From contig NC_133027.1 in NCBI RefSeq assembly GCF_048771995.1, forward strand, positions 58,837,501 through 58,901,500: a stretch of 64,000 nucleotides of DNA. The letters are read 5' to 3'. The notes beneath the pieces are model-generated. The model had not been told where the DNA came from. It saw only the letters and a program-made list of their open reading frames with translations, and did no database searches. This DNA comes from Taeniopygia guttata. Taxonomy: Eukaryota > Chordata > Aves > Passeriformes > Estrildidae. Positions 52,101 through 60,593 of this stretch are shown here, piece by piece (position 1 is the first letter of the stretch; every line of letters starts with the position of its first letter). Position numbers and translations under genes: made by a program.

Positions 52101-55100
52101 GATATGAAAGAAAGACTGGGGAGAATGGTGGTGGCTAATGACAAGAAAGGAGAACCAGTAACAGCAGAAGATTTGGTATGTTCAGTGCCGTAGAGACCTG
52201 TGAATAACCTCAAACATGTTTGTTTTGCCTCTTGAAGCATTAAAAAGGCAGGTACACGCCAAAGATTTTGCTTTGAACAGCACAGTCAGATATCAAAGAA
52301 AGATCATCTTCTGGGCCAAAACCTGCTTGAGAATGAGAACAAGATGTTGAACTCATTTCTTCAACTCTGGTAACATCTGGTTCAAAAAGCCTCTGGTCTC
52401 CATAACCTACTTGGATCATTTTCTGCAATTCTTAAGGCAAACAAATTCAGTGCTGGAGGGAGTCGAAGTGCGGGCTCTTATTTGAGAGAGCTGGTAATGT
52501 TTGCTACTGTGCTTTTAGAGTCTGCTCAGATGTTGCAGTGATGGTTACCACATGAATGCCTGTACCACTGAATCAGAATGGGAACAAGCTGTTCTTAATT
52601 CAAAGGTTACTGATAGTGCTTGGGACAGGTTCATCTGTCATTAGATTTTTTTTCTTTTTTACCTTCACTAGTGGCTGTTTCCTCATTCCCTACTTCAGCT
52701 TCTGAAAAAAATCAATGTGTTTTTTCTTTAAATCACATTCTGTCCCTTGTATCTGGGCCGTGAGTCGTTGAACAGTGGTTGGAAGCTCACACGTGGTTGT
52801 GTATGGCAGGTTCTGGTGCAGCCAGAAGCTGCCAGCTGATGCTTGTAATCAGCTGCATTCCAGGAGCAGTCTAATGCCAGCCCATTGGTGATGGCTGCCT
52901 GTGTCACACAGGCTCTGTATGTTTTCTCCTCTTTCTCCCTCTTTTGTGAACATCTGCTCAAACTTACTGTGTAATAAATGAGTAAAGCAATGCGTATCCT
53001 GCCCTGTCAGCAAAGATAGCATATCTGCAAATCAGGAGCACCTTCACAGCCTTAGTGGATTCCAGTTTAATAAAGAAATGAAAACATGATATCTGGAGGA
53101 TTTAAGAATGAAATTAAGATAAGGTTAAAAATTTCTAACTACAGTCATCAATAAAATTCAAAGTAAATCATCTATTCCCAATTAAGCAGAAGACGTGAAG
53201 AACTGCATGTAATATTCTAGCTGTTAAAGTTTTGCTTTTGCTTTTCAATTGTATAACTTTGTCTTGGCCAAGTGGGGGGGAATGGGGAATAAGTTACATT
53301 ATAAGGCATATGCAAATACTTTAAAATTATTTAGTGTTAGAATTAAAACTGCATTTGTAGTATGTGATTTTAATTTTGACACTACTTTTATATGAATGTA
53401 CTTTTATTTATTAGTACAGCAAAATATTTGACCTGCTAACCACTTAATGCTAATTAGCTTGATGAATGACAGAAATGGCTTTTCCACTGGGGCAAAAGAA
53501 TTTTAGAACTTTTCCACTGTGTCCCTAAAATGAAAGTAGTGCTCAGCAAAATGTCTGTTACTAATTCAGTTTTCTTTGGCATTTTTTAAAATAAAATTCT
53601 TATGCTTAGTGTCTCAATAATCTGATAGTTTTGCTTGTTCTGAACATGTGTTTCTAGTTGTTCTTTAGAGCAGTGTTTTGTATTATTAAAAAAAAAAAAA
53701 CCAAAAACTGCCCAGAAATCATCACAGTCTAAAGGACGTGTTAAGAGCATCTGCAGCTATGCTGCTGCATTCTTTTCCCTCTGGAGGTTCTTCATACCAT
53801 GCACAGGAAAGACTTGGGTGCATGTCATGATTGGGAAGTTCAGGAACTCCTACCTCTTTTGTTTTGCAGCATGTTAAAAACAAGTACGAGAACCATGGGC
53901 ATAAGAGGAATGTGATTTAATGGTTAACGATGTAAAGCATCTCTTTGGAGAGCTCTATTTCTGTGTTCTTAGTAAAACATTCATGAGGTGCTTTGTCCAC
54001 ACAAACTGATCCTTACAGTACATAAGGAGTTCCTCATTCCTCAGTCTGGTTTAATACTAGGGAGCTTAACAACTGAAATTTATGGAAAGAGTGAAATTCC
54101 ATCAAGAACTTTGAACCAGGAGAAATGATCTTCTGTTGTCCCAGGTTAAGCATCTGAAATTGGTGAATATTTTTGAGCTTGATTCTTGTGTGTGCAGGTT
54201 TCTCTTTTGAAGAACAGGAGCAATTGTTCATTTCTGAAGACCTACTAATGTTGCTGAAGAAGTCAGGTGCTGTGGATTTAAAAAATGTCAAAAGAAATTA
54301 GCAGTGGGGTCTCTATGATTTCTGTATCAAATTAAATAATGCTTACTTTGTACAAGGGAAGAGAACTTATGAATAACCATACTGCACTGGTGAAAGTTAC
54401 TGTATAAAGTTGAACCCTCTGGAAACAACAGCAGGAGAGGTATACTCAAAGATCATAACAAGTCATAACTCGTATGTATGAAGAAGATAAATTTCTGTTC
54501 TTTCATGGAGCATTTTGTCTCCTTTGCTGGTTTCTTCCCACAGGTGCTCAGTCTGTTTGAGCAGCTTGCAACTAAACCTACCATTTCTAGACTTTAAATG
54601 TAGTCTCTGCTCTTCCCCTCTTCCCCTGCAGCTTGTACTGCCTGTGTTGATATAATCCAAGGGTTATGTCTTGACAAAATTTTCACACACATCAAGAGGT
54701 TTGATGTGAAGCCATTCTGCTCCTAAATTTCCATCCTGCTTTCAGTCAGGGTCAGTGAAGAGGTAAAGCTCTGTAGTTCAGTAAGGCAAGATCTCAAGAC
54801 AGCTGAACAAAAGAAGAACACCGTACAAGATATTAGAATGCTCTCAGTCCAGGTTCAATAATTTTGACTTCTATTTTTGTAAAACAAAATCAAGTTCAAA
54901 AGCTTGAATCTATCATAGTCCATTGACATGGAACATTTTAGCCCAAAGAACTGCAATTGCATATAGTACTAAGAAACTTAAAGGCACCTTTATCATGAGA
55001 AATACCACATAACCTGAATAATGGGCCAGTTCTATCTATCTTTGAAAAAAAATTTTGGTGTTCATGTTTATATCCTAAACAGATTGAATTTTTCACAAGT

Positions 55101-58100
55101 TTAAATATTTGACAGTAGTCTTCAGTTCTTTGAAATCTGTGTGAACCAAAAGCACTATACCTTTCTCTGTGATTTGTTTCCAGATGTACGCACAAAATAC
55201 TTCACAAAAATACAATTGCTCTTAATTTTGACTTTATATGCAATATAATTATCATAATAAAATAGTAAATCCTAAAATACACATTGGCAGATATAAACCA
55301 TGTGCAGAGACAGGCTAGGAATAACAGAAAAAAGATAAATTGAATATGTCATGAATTGAGAAGACTCTTTCCACAAGAGTAATGGATTAAATGTCTGTCC
55401 TCTGTAATGGAATATGTTGAACTCTTTGCCAAAATGTGGTGCTCATTGTACAGTATTTTGAAGACTTAATTGCTTTTTGGCTTTTTCAGTGAGGTAGAAT
55501 TCTGATGGACACATACCATATTTTAATGTGAAGCTTAATCGGTATATATGCCCTAGATCAGTATTTCAGCAGATATGAAAAATATTGAATAAATATGTCA
55601 CTATTTTTTTAAAATAAGAATTCTTCTCAGCTTATTTGCTGTGCCATACTGTTAGCTTTCAGTAATTCTGGGACAAAAAGGAAAAAAAAAGCTTCATATT
55701 TGCTTATGTACATGTCAGCTGGTGAGATTTTGTTCTCTGGTTCACCAGAAATATTGTGTACAGTGTTCACTTCAAACAAAAGGAGTTGTAGTTCTTCTCA
55801 GGTTATGGTTTAAGGTTTAGTTTTTTCACAGGACTGAAATTGCAGAAAGTATTATTATTTTGTTAGAGACTATAGTTTCAACTGAAGGGAAGTTGCAAGT
55901 ACTTCATTATTTTTCTTATAAAGGAAAGGGTTTTTCTCTGCCCTTCATTCTGTGTAGCCTTTATTCATTTCATAGTAGTTACTTTCAATCACTTTCCTTG
56001 TCATCTGGTGTTGGCTTTCATTTCCAGTCTTGATAGACTTCAGAGACTGCTCCACTGGAAGTTGCTTTGGAAGTATTTTGGATTTTCATCGAAGTTTGCC
56101 TTTCCTGTGTCATGTGTATAATTTATTTTATGCTCTGTGATCTGTGCTGTCCTGGGGCACATACCTGCCCTGACAGCTGCTGGATAGATGGAAGGAGCAT
56201 TATTTTCAGGAATATCTGTGATCAGGTCCAGGAAGGAACCCAGGAAAGGTGAACATCTGTATACAATTGATTCAGAGCCCTGCTTCTTTCCTCTGACAGT
56301 GAAATCTAATGAGCTTTGGGCTCTCACAAGCTTAATTGGTGTGTAAGTGTCAAGGCCCCTAATTCTTTTATAAGAAGCTTATCTACCTTTTCTCAATTGG
56401 AAATAGGAATCTGATTCTTTAAATAGCTTTGTGAATCAGATCCAGGACTTGGAGTGAGCTGTAGGAATTGTATATTAGATACTTGGAGGAGTATCTTGGT
56501 GAGTATACAAAGAAATTAAAGCTTCATTCTCACAGTCGTGTCAGGTATGAAAATCCTATTGTTTGTTTAGCTTTTAAGGACTGCTGTTGGCACCAAACCT
56601 GGTTAAGAACCATGGCAGGCACAAGAGATGTCTATTGGAGTATTTGTGTATTTTTTCCTTTGCTTTCAGCTTCAGATAAAATGAGTTCTTGTGTCCAGAA
56701 GGTGTGTCTACTATTTCCCAAGTAATGCATAAGTAATATCTCCCAAAAAGTTAAAATGCAGAGGAAGTGTTTTTTTACTTCACTGTTTTTATCAGTTTGG
56801 TGAAGACGTCAGAAAACAAAAGAGACAGGACTTAAGCCATTATTATCTAGAAGGAGCAGGGGAAAAGTGTCCTGATTTTATTTTTCACTTCTTCTTCCTC
56901 CAAGTCTTCTTTCCAGTAGGGCTCCTCTGTGGCTGCTCATGTAGTTGTTCCTGCTGCTGACCACTTGAAAGACCAGATGTAAAGTTTTGCACTTTTTTTT
57001 CCTCTACAAATGAGAGTATTTGGGTAGATTAACAACAGAGCACCAGGCTGTTTCTATGGAGGTGGTGGAGTTTCACCCATTTTGAAACAGCTGGAGTGGT
57101 TAAGTTTCCTTGTATTTGAATCCTAGCTTCTAAAATTAACAGAAACAGCAGTCTAATTCAGAAGATGAAAAACTATGCTGTTTTGCTATCAGTTTCTCAT
57201 ATCTTTATACATCCATTGGGTTTTGTAAATAGTGGGAGATGCAGAGTGCAAAGAGAAATCTTTTCCTTCTCTCTCTCCTTCACAGTCCTCCAAGGAAACA
57301 CTTGGTATGCATCAGTAGAAGCCAGTTTTACTATTTTGGTTTCAGTTCAGTTTTATCTAAGGCCAAATATTCTGCATCATTTTCCTCTGAAGTCTGTGCT
57401 CAGACATGATGCTCAGAAAGGGGAAGATTGTACTTTATAAAATACTGCACTTAATCATTACATACTTTTATGTTGTATCTGTTGCCATCAAAATTTTCAT
57501 GCAGACTTTGATTGCTCAAATTTAGGGTTAGTTGACAAAAGCTGTGTTGGGAATTATAAAGGCACTATTTTTATTGCTTTTCTTTATTTGAATATTATTG
57601 TTCAATTCTTTATAGGCAACTTAGATATTGTACCCATGTTTTTCAATCTTCATTTTAAACACTTTACAGCAGCTAGGATTTTTGTTTGGTTTTCATGTTT
57701 CTTTTCAATACAAAAATATATTCTTTTTATTTGCATTCTCTGGCAAGTCTATGAGCCACTCTTTATAACTCTACTGTGGTTTTTTTGAACCATGATCTAG
57801 TTCTTTCAAAATGAAAACCATCATCTCAAAATCAAAGTAATTCAATAATAAATTTGAAAATATGCTGGTGGTTTCTAGATAGCACTCTTCATATAATCTG
57901 ATAGTGATGTGCACACTTTGTACCCTTTTTTTTTTGTTTTCTAGAATGGGTGTTGAAATTTGGTGTAAAGGGTTGTTATGACTTTTATTTATTTTAAGGT
58001 CAGTCAGTATGACATTTATACTTCAACAGAATTTTTAGGGAGGAGTAAGGTTTTTTACAACCAAAATACAGCAGTTTGCTCAGCTCCTTTTGTGATCTCA

Positions 58101-58728
58101 TCATCATAGTAAGGCACCTCTAACTTTTAATCTTGTGATACATTTGTTATCTGCCCCGGTAAATTCTTTGGCTGCTTTCATCCTGTATCTGTTATGTATG
58201 TATTTGTACAAGTCTTGAAAAATACCCTTTCTGGTTGTTGCTAGCTATTGTTTTATGCTCCTGATTCTATCATAAAAGAGACACATCTGTCATTTCTTTT
58301 GGCAGTTTTAGCAAGCTGTTGCCTTCTTGCTTTCTCAGGTCTCAGTGGCCTTTGGCACTTTATCTTTTGTTACCTTGAACATCCTCATGCTGATCACTTA
58401 ATTCTGTTTCTGATCTTTCTATGAAATAGGACAAAGAAGTTACCTGTTGCCTTTTAAGTGTATTTGGAATAAAACCACTCTTGTTTTTGACACACTGTAA
58501 ATACAGAATTTTAGAAGTCTTTAGGTAATATTCAAATAAATTCTTTATGCATCACTGCGACACTGCTTTGAACTGTAAGGGTTTTTTAACTGTAAGTGTA
58601 ACTTGGAAATGCTGCACCTTAGAATTGACTTCCTTAAAATGTGGACTCTTGTCTTTTAGGGAGTAACTGGTGCTTTGGCAGTTCTGATGAAAGATGCAAT
58701 TAAGCCCACACTAATGCAGACATTAGAG
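7076..58728 (+). CDS. MTHFD1L: MTHFD1L, mitochondrial C1-THF synthase (19 coding exons; 3' part beyond window)
   Basis: Join of 7076..7194, 8350..8434, 11110..11160, 11238..11291, 13851..13975, 15051..15151, 16055..16179, 23244..23355, 27268..27347, 28103..28200, 32005..32178, 39915..40051, 41265..41311, 42171..42278, 43186..43260, 44592..44694, 47886..47962, 52035..52175 and 58660..58728. The total is 1881 nt in one frame, codons 1-627 of about 980 in the family. The enzyme is a mitochondrial monofunctional formate-tetrahydrofolate ligase. In the family it interconverts 10-formyl-THF and formate with ADP/ATP and supplies formate to the cytosol. Residues 1-39 are an Arg/Ala/Pro-rich targeting peptide. 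Residues about 45-300 form the dehydrogenase/cyclohydrolase-like domain, which lacks key catalytic residues (I75 and N79 where MTHFD1 has Tyr52 and Lys56). The synthetase domain begins near 318, with TPLGEGKST at 379-387 and [11 protein letters not shown] at 418-428. The exon encoding the next family segment (GTPVFVHAGPF) is not in the window. Confidence 0.96.
7205..7210. promoter_or_regulatory. canonical E-box CACGTG in MTHFD1L intron 1
   Basis: A perfect CACGTG lies 11 nt after exon 1, inside the CpG island. This is the preferred site of MYC/MAX and USF-type factors. Function is inferred only. Confidence 0.45.
7227..7235 (+). promoter_or_regulatory. CARE/amino-acid-response-like site TGATGCAAC
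   Basis: TGATGCAAC fits the C/EBP-ATF response element consensus TGATGNAAN used by ATF4-C/EBP dimers. It sits 33 nt into intron 1 and 17 nt after the E-box. Mitochondrial folate genes are known ATF4 targets, which makes it a credible enhancer element. Confidence 0.5.
8350..8434 (+). CDS. MTHFD1L: MTHFD1L coding exon 2
   Basis: Acceptor ctgtgttgcag and donor gtaaag flank 85 nt. It reads [17 protein letters not shown] and continues to LEPTLAIIQ, matching the start of the dehydrogenase/cyclohydrolase-like fold (residues 40-68). The first base completes an Arg codon with exon 1. Confidence 0.93.
8435..11109 (+). other. MTHFD1L intron 2
   Basis: This is a 2675-bp intron of unique-looking sequence, somewhat more GC-rich from about 9.5 to 10.9 kb. 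Short open frames on both strands around 10.36-10.93 kb show no protein similarity that I recognise. Confidence 0.8.
11110..11160 (+). CDS. MTHFD1L: MTHFD1L coding exon 3 (lost catalytic Lys/Tyr segment)
   Basis: A 51-nt exon reads [17 protein letters not shown] (residues 69-85). It aligns with the MTHFD1 segment that carries Tyr52 and Lys56. Here those positions are I75 and N79, so the dehydrogenase/cyclohydrolase active site is not intact, as known for the MTHFD1L family. Confidence 0.93.
11161..11237 (+). other. MTHFD1L intron 3, only 77 bp
   Basis: This very short GT-AG intron has donor gtaagc, a branch-like ttaataa and acceptor ttcttttaacag. It is close to the lower size limit for vertebrate introns. 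Confidence 0.9.
11238..11291 (+). CDS. MTHFD1L: MTHFD1L coding exon 4
   Basis: A 54-nt exon reads [18 protein letters not shown] (residues 86-103). It matches the second strand of the dehydrogenase-like domain (GIKATHIKLP in MTHFD1). Both boundaries are phase 0. Confidence 0.94.
11292..13850 (+). other. MTHFD1L intron 4
   Basis: This is a 2559-bp AT-rich intron with acceptor ttaacttcctag. It holds only short A or T runs (for example near 12640 and 12998) and no recognised element. Confidence 0.85.
13851..13975 (+). CDS. MTHFD1L: MTHFD1L coding exon 5
   Basis: The 125-nt exon reads [20 protein letters not shown] and, at its end, [13 protein letters not shown]. The PEKDVDG motif is conserved between MTHFD1 and MTHFD1L. 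Donor is gtaagt. Confidence 0.95.
13976..15050 (+). other. MTHFD1L intron 5
   Basis: This 1075-bp intron holds a T17 run (14155-14171), a (CT)n-T14 tract (14535-14560) and a (GTT)6 microsatellite at 15008-15025, just before the acceptor. Confidence 0.85.
15008..15025 (+). repeat. (GTT)6 microsatellite next to exon 6 acceptor
   Basis: Six perfect GTT units lie 25 nt upstream of coding exon 6, in the region where branch point and pyrimidine tract are expected. Confidence 0.85.
15051..15151 (+). CDS. MTHFD1L: MTHFD1L coding exon 6
   Basis: The 101-nt exon reads [17 protein letters not shown] and then [15 protein letters not shown] (residues 145-179), matching the NxGKLxxGD region of the family. 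Donor is gtgagc. Confidence 0.95.
15152..16054 (+). other. MTHFD1L intron 6
   Basis: This is a 903-bp intron whose last 200 bp are visibly GC-rich, continuing into exon 7. Several short frames on both strands reflect that composition. No repeat is recognised. Confidence 0.85.
16055..16179 (+). CDS. MTHFD1L: MTHFD1L coding exon 7 (degenerate Rossmann segment)
   Basis: The 125-nt exon reads [18 protein letters not shown] and continues to WEAPQLQSE. It aligns with the NADP-binding VVGRSKIVG region of MTHFD1, where the active-family GRS is replaced by GVR. The exon is much more GC-rich than its neighbours. Boundaries are gtcgcacag and gtgagc. Confidence 0.93.
16180..23243 (+). other. MTHFD1L intron 7 (7.1 kb)
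   Basis: A long AT-rich intron. It contains a small imperfect tandem repeat of CAAGATTTCAGATTT at 19995-20040, a doubled gtgtcctct near 20794-20811 and a GC-richer patch near 16.8-17.0 kb. I recognise no exon, transposon or RNA gene. Confidence 0.8.
19995..20040 (+). repeat. short imperfect tandem repeat (CAAGATTTCAGATTT)
   Basis: The words CAAGATTT and CAGATTT alternate several times in 46 bp, in MTHFD1L intron 7. Confidence 0.7.
23244..23355 (+). CDS. MTHFD1L: MTHFD1L coding exon 8
   Basis: The 112-nt exon reads [20 protein letters not shown] and then [17 protein letters not shown], the WI(K/Q)PG strand-loop of the family. Acceptor is gggccgtgcctag, a weak pyrimidine tract; donor is gtaaga. 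Confidence 0.95.
23356..27267 (+). other. MTHFD1L intron 8 (3.9 kb)
   Basis: AT-rich intron with a short (GTTT)n at about 26065-26081. No transposon is recognised; short open frames near 23.5-23.9 kb and 25.2-25.5 kb have no family resemblance. Confidence 0.8.
27268..27347 (+). CDS. MTHFD1L: MTHFD1L coding exon 9 (degenerate cyclohydrolase motif)
   Basis: The 80-nt exon reads [20 protein letters not shown] and ends VAMRMQ at donor gttagt. EKTVGSLA (271-278) sits where MTHFD1 has the substrate-binding PGGVGPMT motif, so the motif is lost. This is the least conserved exon. Its place rests on phase, flanking homology and the VAMxMQ ending. Confidence 0.85.
27348..28102 (+). other. MTHFD1L intron 9
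   Basis: A 755-bp AT-rich intron. Imperfect tandem copies of ATGTTATTTAATTT lie at 27688-27757. Confidence 0.85.
27688..27757 (+). repeat. imperfect tandem repeat of ATGTTATTTAATTT
   Basis: Four diverged copies of a unit of roughly 14-18 bp follow one another in 70 bp, differing by small insertions. Confidence 0.75.
28103..28200 (+). CDS. MTHFD1L: MTHFD1L coding exon 10 (interdomain linker)
   Basis: The 98-nt exon reads [18 protein letters not shown] and then [10 protein letters not shown]. The [12 protein letters not shown] linker joins the degenerate domain to the synthetase domain. Donor is gtaata. Confidence 0.95.
28940..29306 (+). mobile_element. CR1 LINE fragment (3' end, sense)
   Basis: Diverged but clear CR1 3' region: gcccagtgacagaac, ggaagctccatttgaacatc, acttcttcactgttaggg, ggttggaccagatgacttcc and the tail gtgattctgtaattctg. 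Only the 3' end is present, typical of 5'-truncated insertions. The many differences from the CR1 consensus I recall suggest an old copy. The left boundary is approximate. Confidence 0.85.
29679..29725 (+). repeat. TG/TA dinucleotide repeat with palindrome
   Basis: A (TG)n-(TA)n tract in which 29682-29699 is a perfect 18-bp palindrome, followed by more TA-rich sequence. Confidence 0.8.
30618..30666. repeat. perfect inverted repeat (hairpin) in intron 10
   Basis: AAGTGCATCCCCTTT (30624-30638) and its exact reverse complement (30642-30656) flank a 3-nt loop, GTG. Beyond a 4-nt bulge (30657-30660), AAGCCA (30618-30623) pairs with TGGCTT (30661-30666). The stem would have 21 pairs in total. Confidence 0.9.
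32005..32178 (+). CDS. MTHFD1L: MTHFD1L coding exon 11 (start of synthetase domain)
   Basis: The 174-nt exon reads [20 protein letters not shown], then [20 protein letters not shown] and DGKYVLVAG. It is strongly conserved with human and opens the formate-THF ligase domain (residues 317-375). Donor is gtaaga. Confidence 0.97.
32179..39914 (+). other. MTHFD1L intron 11 (7.7 kb)
   Basis: The longest intron in the window. It holds a 10-bp inverted repeat at 37098-37123 and a short (TG)n near 35098-35111. Otherwise it is AT-rich with no recognised transposon. Overlapping short frames at 33.0-33.6 kb are unconvincing as genes. Confidence 0.8.
37098..37123. repeat. inverted repeat CATGCCAGGT / ACCTGGCATG
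   Basis: Two perfect 10-bp arms (37098-37107 and 37114-37123) enclose a 6-nt loop, CAGGCC, within MTHFD1L intron 11. Confidence 0.85.
39915..40051 (+). CDS. MTHFD1L: MTHFD1L coding exon 12 (ATP-binding loop)
   Basis: The 137-nt exon encodes [19 protein letters not shown], then [25 protein letters not shown] (379-387) is the nucleotide-binding loop of formate-THF ligase, with all expected residues present. Donor is gtacat. Confidence 0.97.
40052..41264 (+). other. MTHFD1L intron 12
   Basis: A 1213-bp intron with no recognised repeat; an A9 run lies near 41092-41100. Confidence 0.85.
41265..41311 (+). CDS. MTHFD1L: MTHFD1L coding exon 13 (signature 1)
   Basis: A 47-nt micro-sized exon reads [15 protein letters not shown]. 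With the end of exon 12 it completes [11 protein letters not shown] (418-428), the first formate-THF ligase family signature. The acceptor is ttccctgtgcag, the donor gtgaga. Confidence 0.97.
41312..42170 (+). other. MTHFD1L intron 13
   Basis: An 859-bp intron with an A18 run at 41618-41635 and nothing else recognised. Confidence 0.85.
42171..42278 (+). CDS. MTHFD1L: MTHFD1L coding exon 14
   Basis: The 108-nt phase-0 exon reads [20 protein letters not shown], then [15 protein letters not shown]. It is near-invariant in the family and is part of the folate/ATP-binding core. Confidence 0.97.
42279..43185 (+). other. MTHFD1L intron 14
   Basis: A 907-bp intron with a 16-bp tandem duplication at 42845-42876. 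Nothing else is recognised. Confidence 0.85.
42845..42876 (+). repeat. 16-bp tandem duplication
   Basis: AATGTACATTTAGGTC is followed directly by AATGTACATTTAGGCC, with one mismatch. Confidence 0.9.
43186..43260 (+). CDS. MTHFD1L: MTHFD1L coding exon 15
   Basis: The 75-nt phase-0 exon reads [20 protein letters not shown] and then LARLR. It matches the ALYNRLVPxVNGVR segment. Donor is gtaagt. Confidence 0.96.
43261..44591 (+). other. MTHFD1L intron 15
   Basis: A 1331-bp AT-rich intron with no recognised element. Confidence 0.85.
44592..44694 (+). CDS. MTHFD1L: MTHFD1L coding exon 16
   Basis: The 103-nt exon reads [20 protein letters not shown], then [13 protein letters not shown], a strongly conserved family stretch. 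Donor is gtatgt. Confidence 0.97.
44695..47885 (+). other. MTHFD1L intron 16 (3.2 kb)
   Basis: It holds a CR1 fragment in antisense at about 47210-47420. Near 46570-46608 the word gccatatgg occurs twice, and the palindromic GGTACC also occurs twice. Confidence 0.85.
47210..47420 (-). mobile_element. CR1 LINE fragment (antisense, lacks 3' end)
   Basis: Sequence such as cttgtcctatcactacatgc, tctctaggctaaacagccca and ctctcagcctgtcttcataa is the reverse complement of a CR1 3' region. The terminal ATTCTGT tail is missing, so this copy is an internal relic. Confidence 0.8.
47886..47962 (+). CDS. MTHFD1L: MTHFD1L coding exon 17
   Basis: The 77-nt exon reads [20 protein letters not shown], then GFVRQ. 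It matches [16 protein letters not shown] of the family; donor is gtgggt. Confidence 0.97.
48922..49020 (-). mobile_element. CR1 LINE 3'-end fragment (antisense)
   Basis: The motif gtttgggttggaagggatct, followed by taaagatcatctaattccta and ccttccactag, is the reverse complement of a CR1 3' terminus about 100 bp long. Confidence 0.85.
51243..51870 (-). mobile_element. CR1 LINE 3' fragment with end of ORF2 (antisense)
   Basis: Starts with cacagaatcgta, the reverse complement of the CR1 tail, and runs through ccaccctctgggtgaagaac, cagtctcctcttctccaggc and gaggtgagcctgtcccagtg. On the minus strand 51898..51617 is an open relic of the CR1 ORF2 C-terminus containing [19 protein letters not shown]. 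It is 5'-truncated and not active. Confidence 0.92.
51617..51898 (-). pseudogene. relic of CR1 ORF2 (reverse transcriptase) C-terminus
   Basis: A 93-codon minus-strand frame reads [20 protein letters not shown] and later [13 protein letters not shown]. This matches the conserved C-terminal region after the CR1 reverse transcriptase ([10 protein letters not shown]...LNMSQQCA and IVPLYSALVRPHLEY as recalled). Substitutions at conserved positions and the missing upstream ORF mark it as dead. Confidence 0.8.
52035..52175 (+). CDS. MTHFD1L: MTHFD1L coding exon 18
   Basis: The 141-nt phase-0 exon reads [20 protein letters not shown], then [20 protein letters not shown] and L. It is strongly conserved in formate-THF ligases. 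Donor is gtatgt. Confidence 0.97.
52176..58659 (+). other. MTHFD1L intron 18 (6.5 kb)
   Basis: A long AT-rich intron with an A13 run at 53688-53700. I recognise no transposon, exon or RNA gene in it. Confidence 0.8.
58660..58728 (+). CDS. MTHFD1L: MTHFD1L coding exon 19 (last in window)
   Basis: The 69-nt phase-0 exon reads [20 protein letters not shown], then TLE at donor gtaagt. The family continues with GTPVFVHAGPF, which is not found before the window ends. Confidence 0.97.
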
Positions 58729-59718
58729 GTAAGTATGGCTTATGATGCCTGCCCTTCTCCAACTTTCAAATTCCATACTGTGCTGATCATGATTCTCTTC
58801 AGCAACTGTGCTTGACTTTCAGAGTTCAAGCCAGGGTCTGATCCATAAAGGCATTCTAGCAAACGTTCATTTCTTTGTGTTAACTATTCAACTCTATTTA
58901 CATTTATATATTTTGGTGGTTTTTTTCTTTTTGAAATCTGGCTATAGTCACAATTTTACCTAGTGTTGCAAATAAGCTGCAGTGCATTGTTGAGCTGCTT
59001 CTGAGCACAATGGGAGGCAGGTTCATCTTCTAAGTCACAGATTTACTACGATTTTCCACTTTGTTCTTACAGGGAAGTGTCCTTTTTGTGTATTTCTTTT
59101 ATGTGGATGTTCTCATGATTCCCACAGCCCAGCATTTTGTGTGGAAAAAAGGTGCTTTGCTGTGGCCATTCTAATCTGTATTACAGTTTGTGCCACTCAA
59201 AATCATAGGAGGGTCCTTTCATCTGTTTATGCATTTTCAAAGGAAGTTTCCCAGCCACCCTGTCTTGCCATAGTGGCTTCATGGACTAAATGAAGCTTTG
59301 ATGGGCTATGAGAGGAATGTACACCTACCCTAGTGAGCTTTCTTCCAAAAGCTTAAAGAACGTAGAATTAGGGCAAGCTAACTTTGTGCCTGGGCAGTCT
59401 GGTATTGATATTTTGATGGGAAACTGATAAGCAACATTCATGGGAGAAGGAGAAAGAAAAATGAGAACATAATGAAGCATCTTTGAAAACAAATGCACTT
59501 GGAGAAAAATCAGTGTATATCCTTTTTTCATTTGACCATGAAAATTACATAGCTGGAATATTTCACTATGATTCTTGATATAATGAAAAGTTGAAGAGTG
59601 CAAAAAGATACCAGTGCAATCACCAGTTGATAAAAATGTTTCACTTTCTACAGCATGTTGAAGTGATTATTACCTTGTTCCTTTTATGTTTGGACGGGGA
59701 CAAGTTCCTAGTCTTGGG

Positions 59719-59799
59719 GAATATTAGAAAAACAGAATTTGATATTAGAAAATATTAGAATTAAATCAGAAATTTAATATTAGAAAACCAGAATTTTAT
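59719..59799 (+). repeat. imperfect tandem repeat of ATATTAGAAAA-CAGAATTT
   Basis: The words ATATTAGAAAA and CAGAATTT recur in about 80 bp with A/T-rich variation between copies. Confidence 0.8.
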
Positions 59800-60593
59800 G
59801 TTATTTTATTATAGCCATCTTAATTCTTTTCCCCTACAAAGAAAACCTGTTCTTTCATGTGGCTGTATGAAGAATGAGTGTGTGTATGTGTGATAATTTT
59901 AATATAACATCCATTAGCAGAAACTGGAGGTCACATAGCATTAGGAATGTCATGGCCAGAGCTCAATATTATAATCACCACTTGGGTAACATTGTGTGTG
60001 TTAAGCACCAGTGATAAGGTAGCTTTGATTCTGTTTAGTCACTCTATTTGCACTTTGCATATCTGTTCGAAAATACTGTGGTTTTGTTGCAGTGTTCTGA
60101 AAGACAATTATAAATGTCAGAAGAGATTCTTTTGATCGATAGGCATTTGGTTCTGGGGTTTGCATGCATTTATTTGTTTCCCTGCATTTCTTTATATTCA
60201 CATTTCTATGCAATAAAATTCCTGCCTTTTTGTGGTATTCTTTTCTAGTCTAATCTATGCTATGGCTGAAACATCTGCCAACTTTCATCAAACACTACTG
60301 CTTGTTAACAGGACCCTAACCACATTACCCAAAGATTTATTTTCCCCCTAAATTTTTCTCACAAAGTTATTTTTAAACAGCAAACCAAAGCAGCTCAGAA
60401 GTCTGCTTCATGCTCCACTCCTCCGCTTTGAGTCTTAAAGATGAATTTTTGTCACCCTTTGTATACTTGCTGGCTTGCAGGCTAATATGAGTCACCTATC
60501 CCAGTAATGGAGATCCCCAGTTTATCTAAATATTTTCCAAGATAGTGCTGTGCTTTGGCTGATGTCCTTTTGGGCTGTGTGATTGCTCTCATG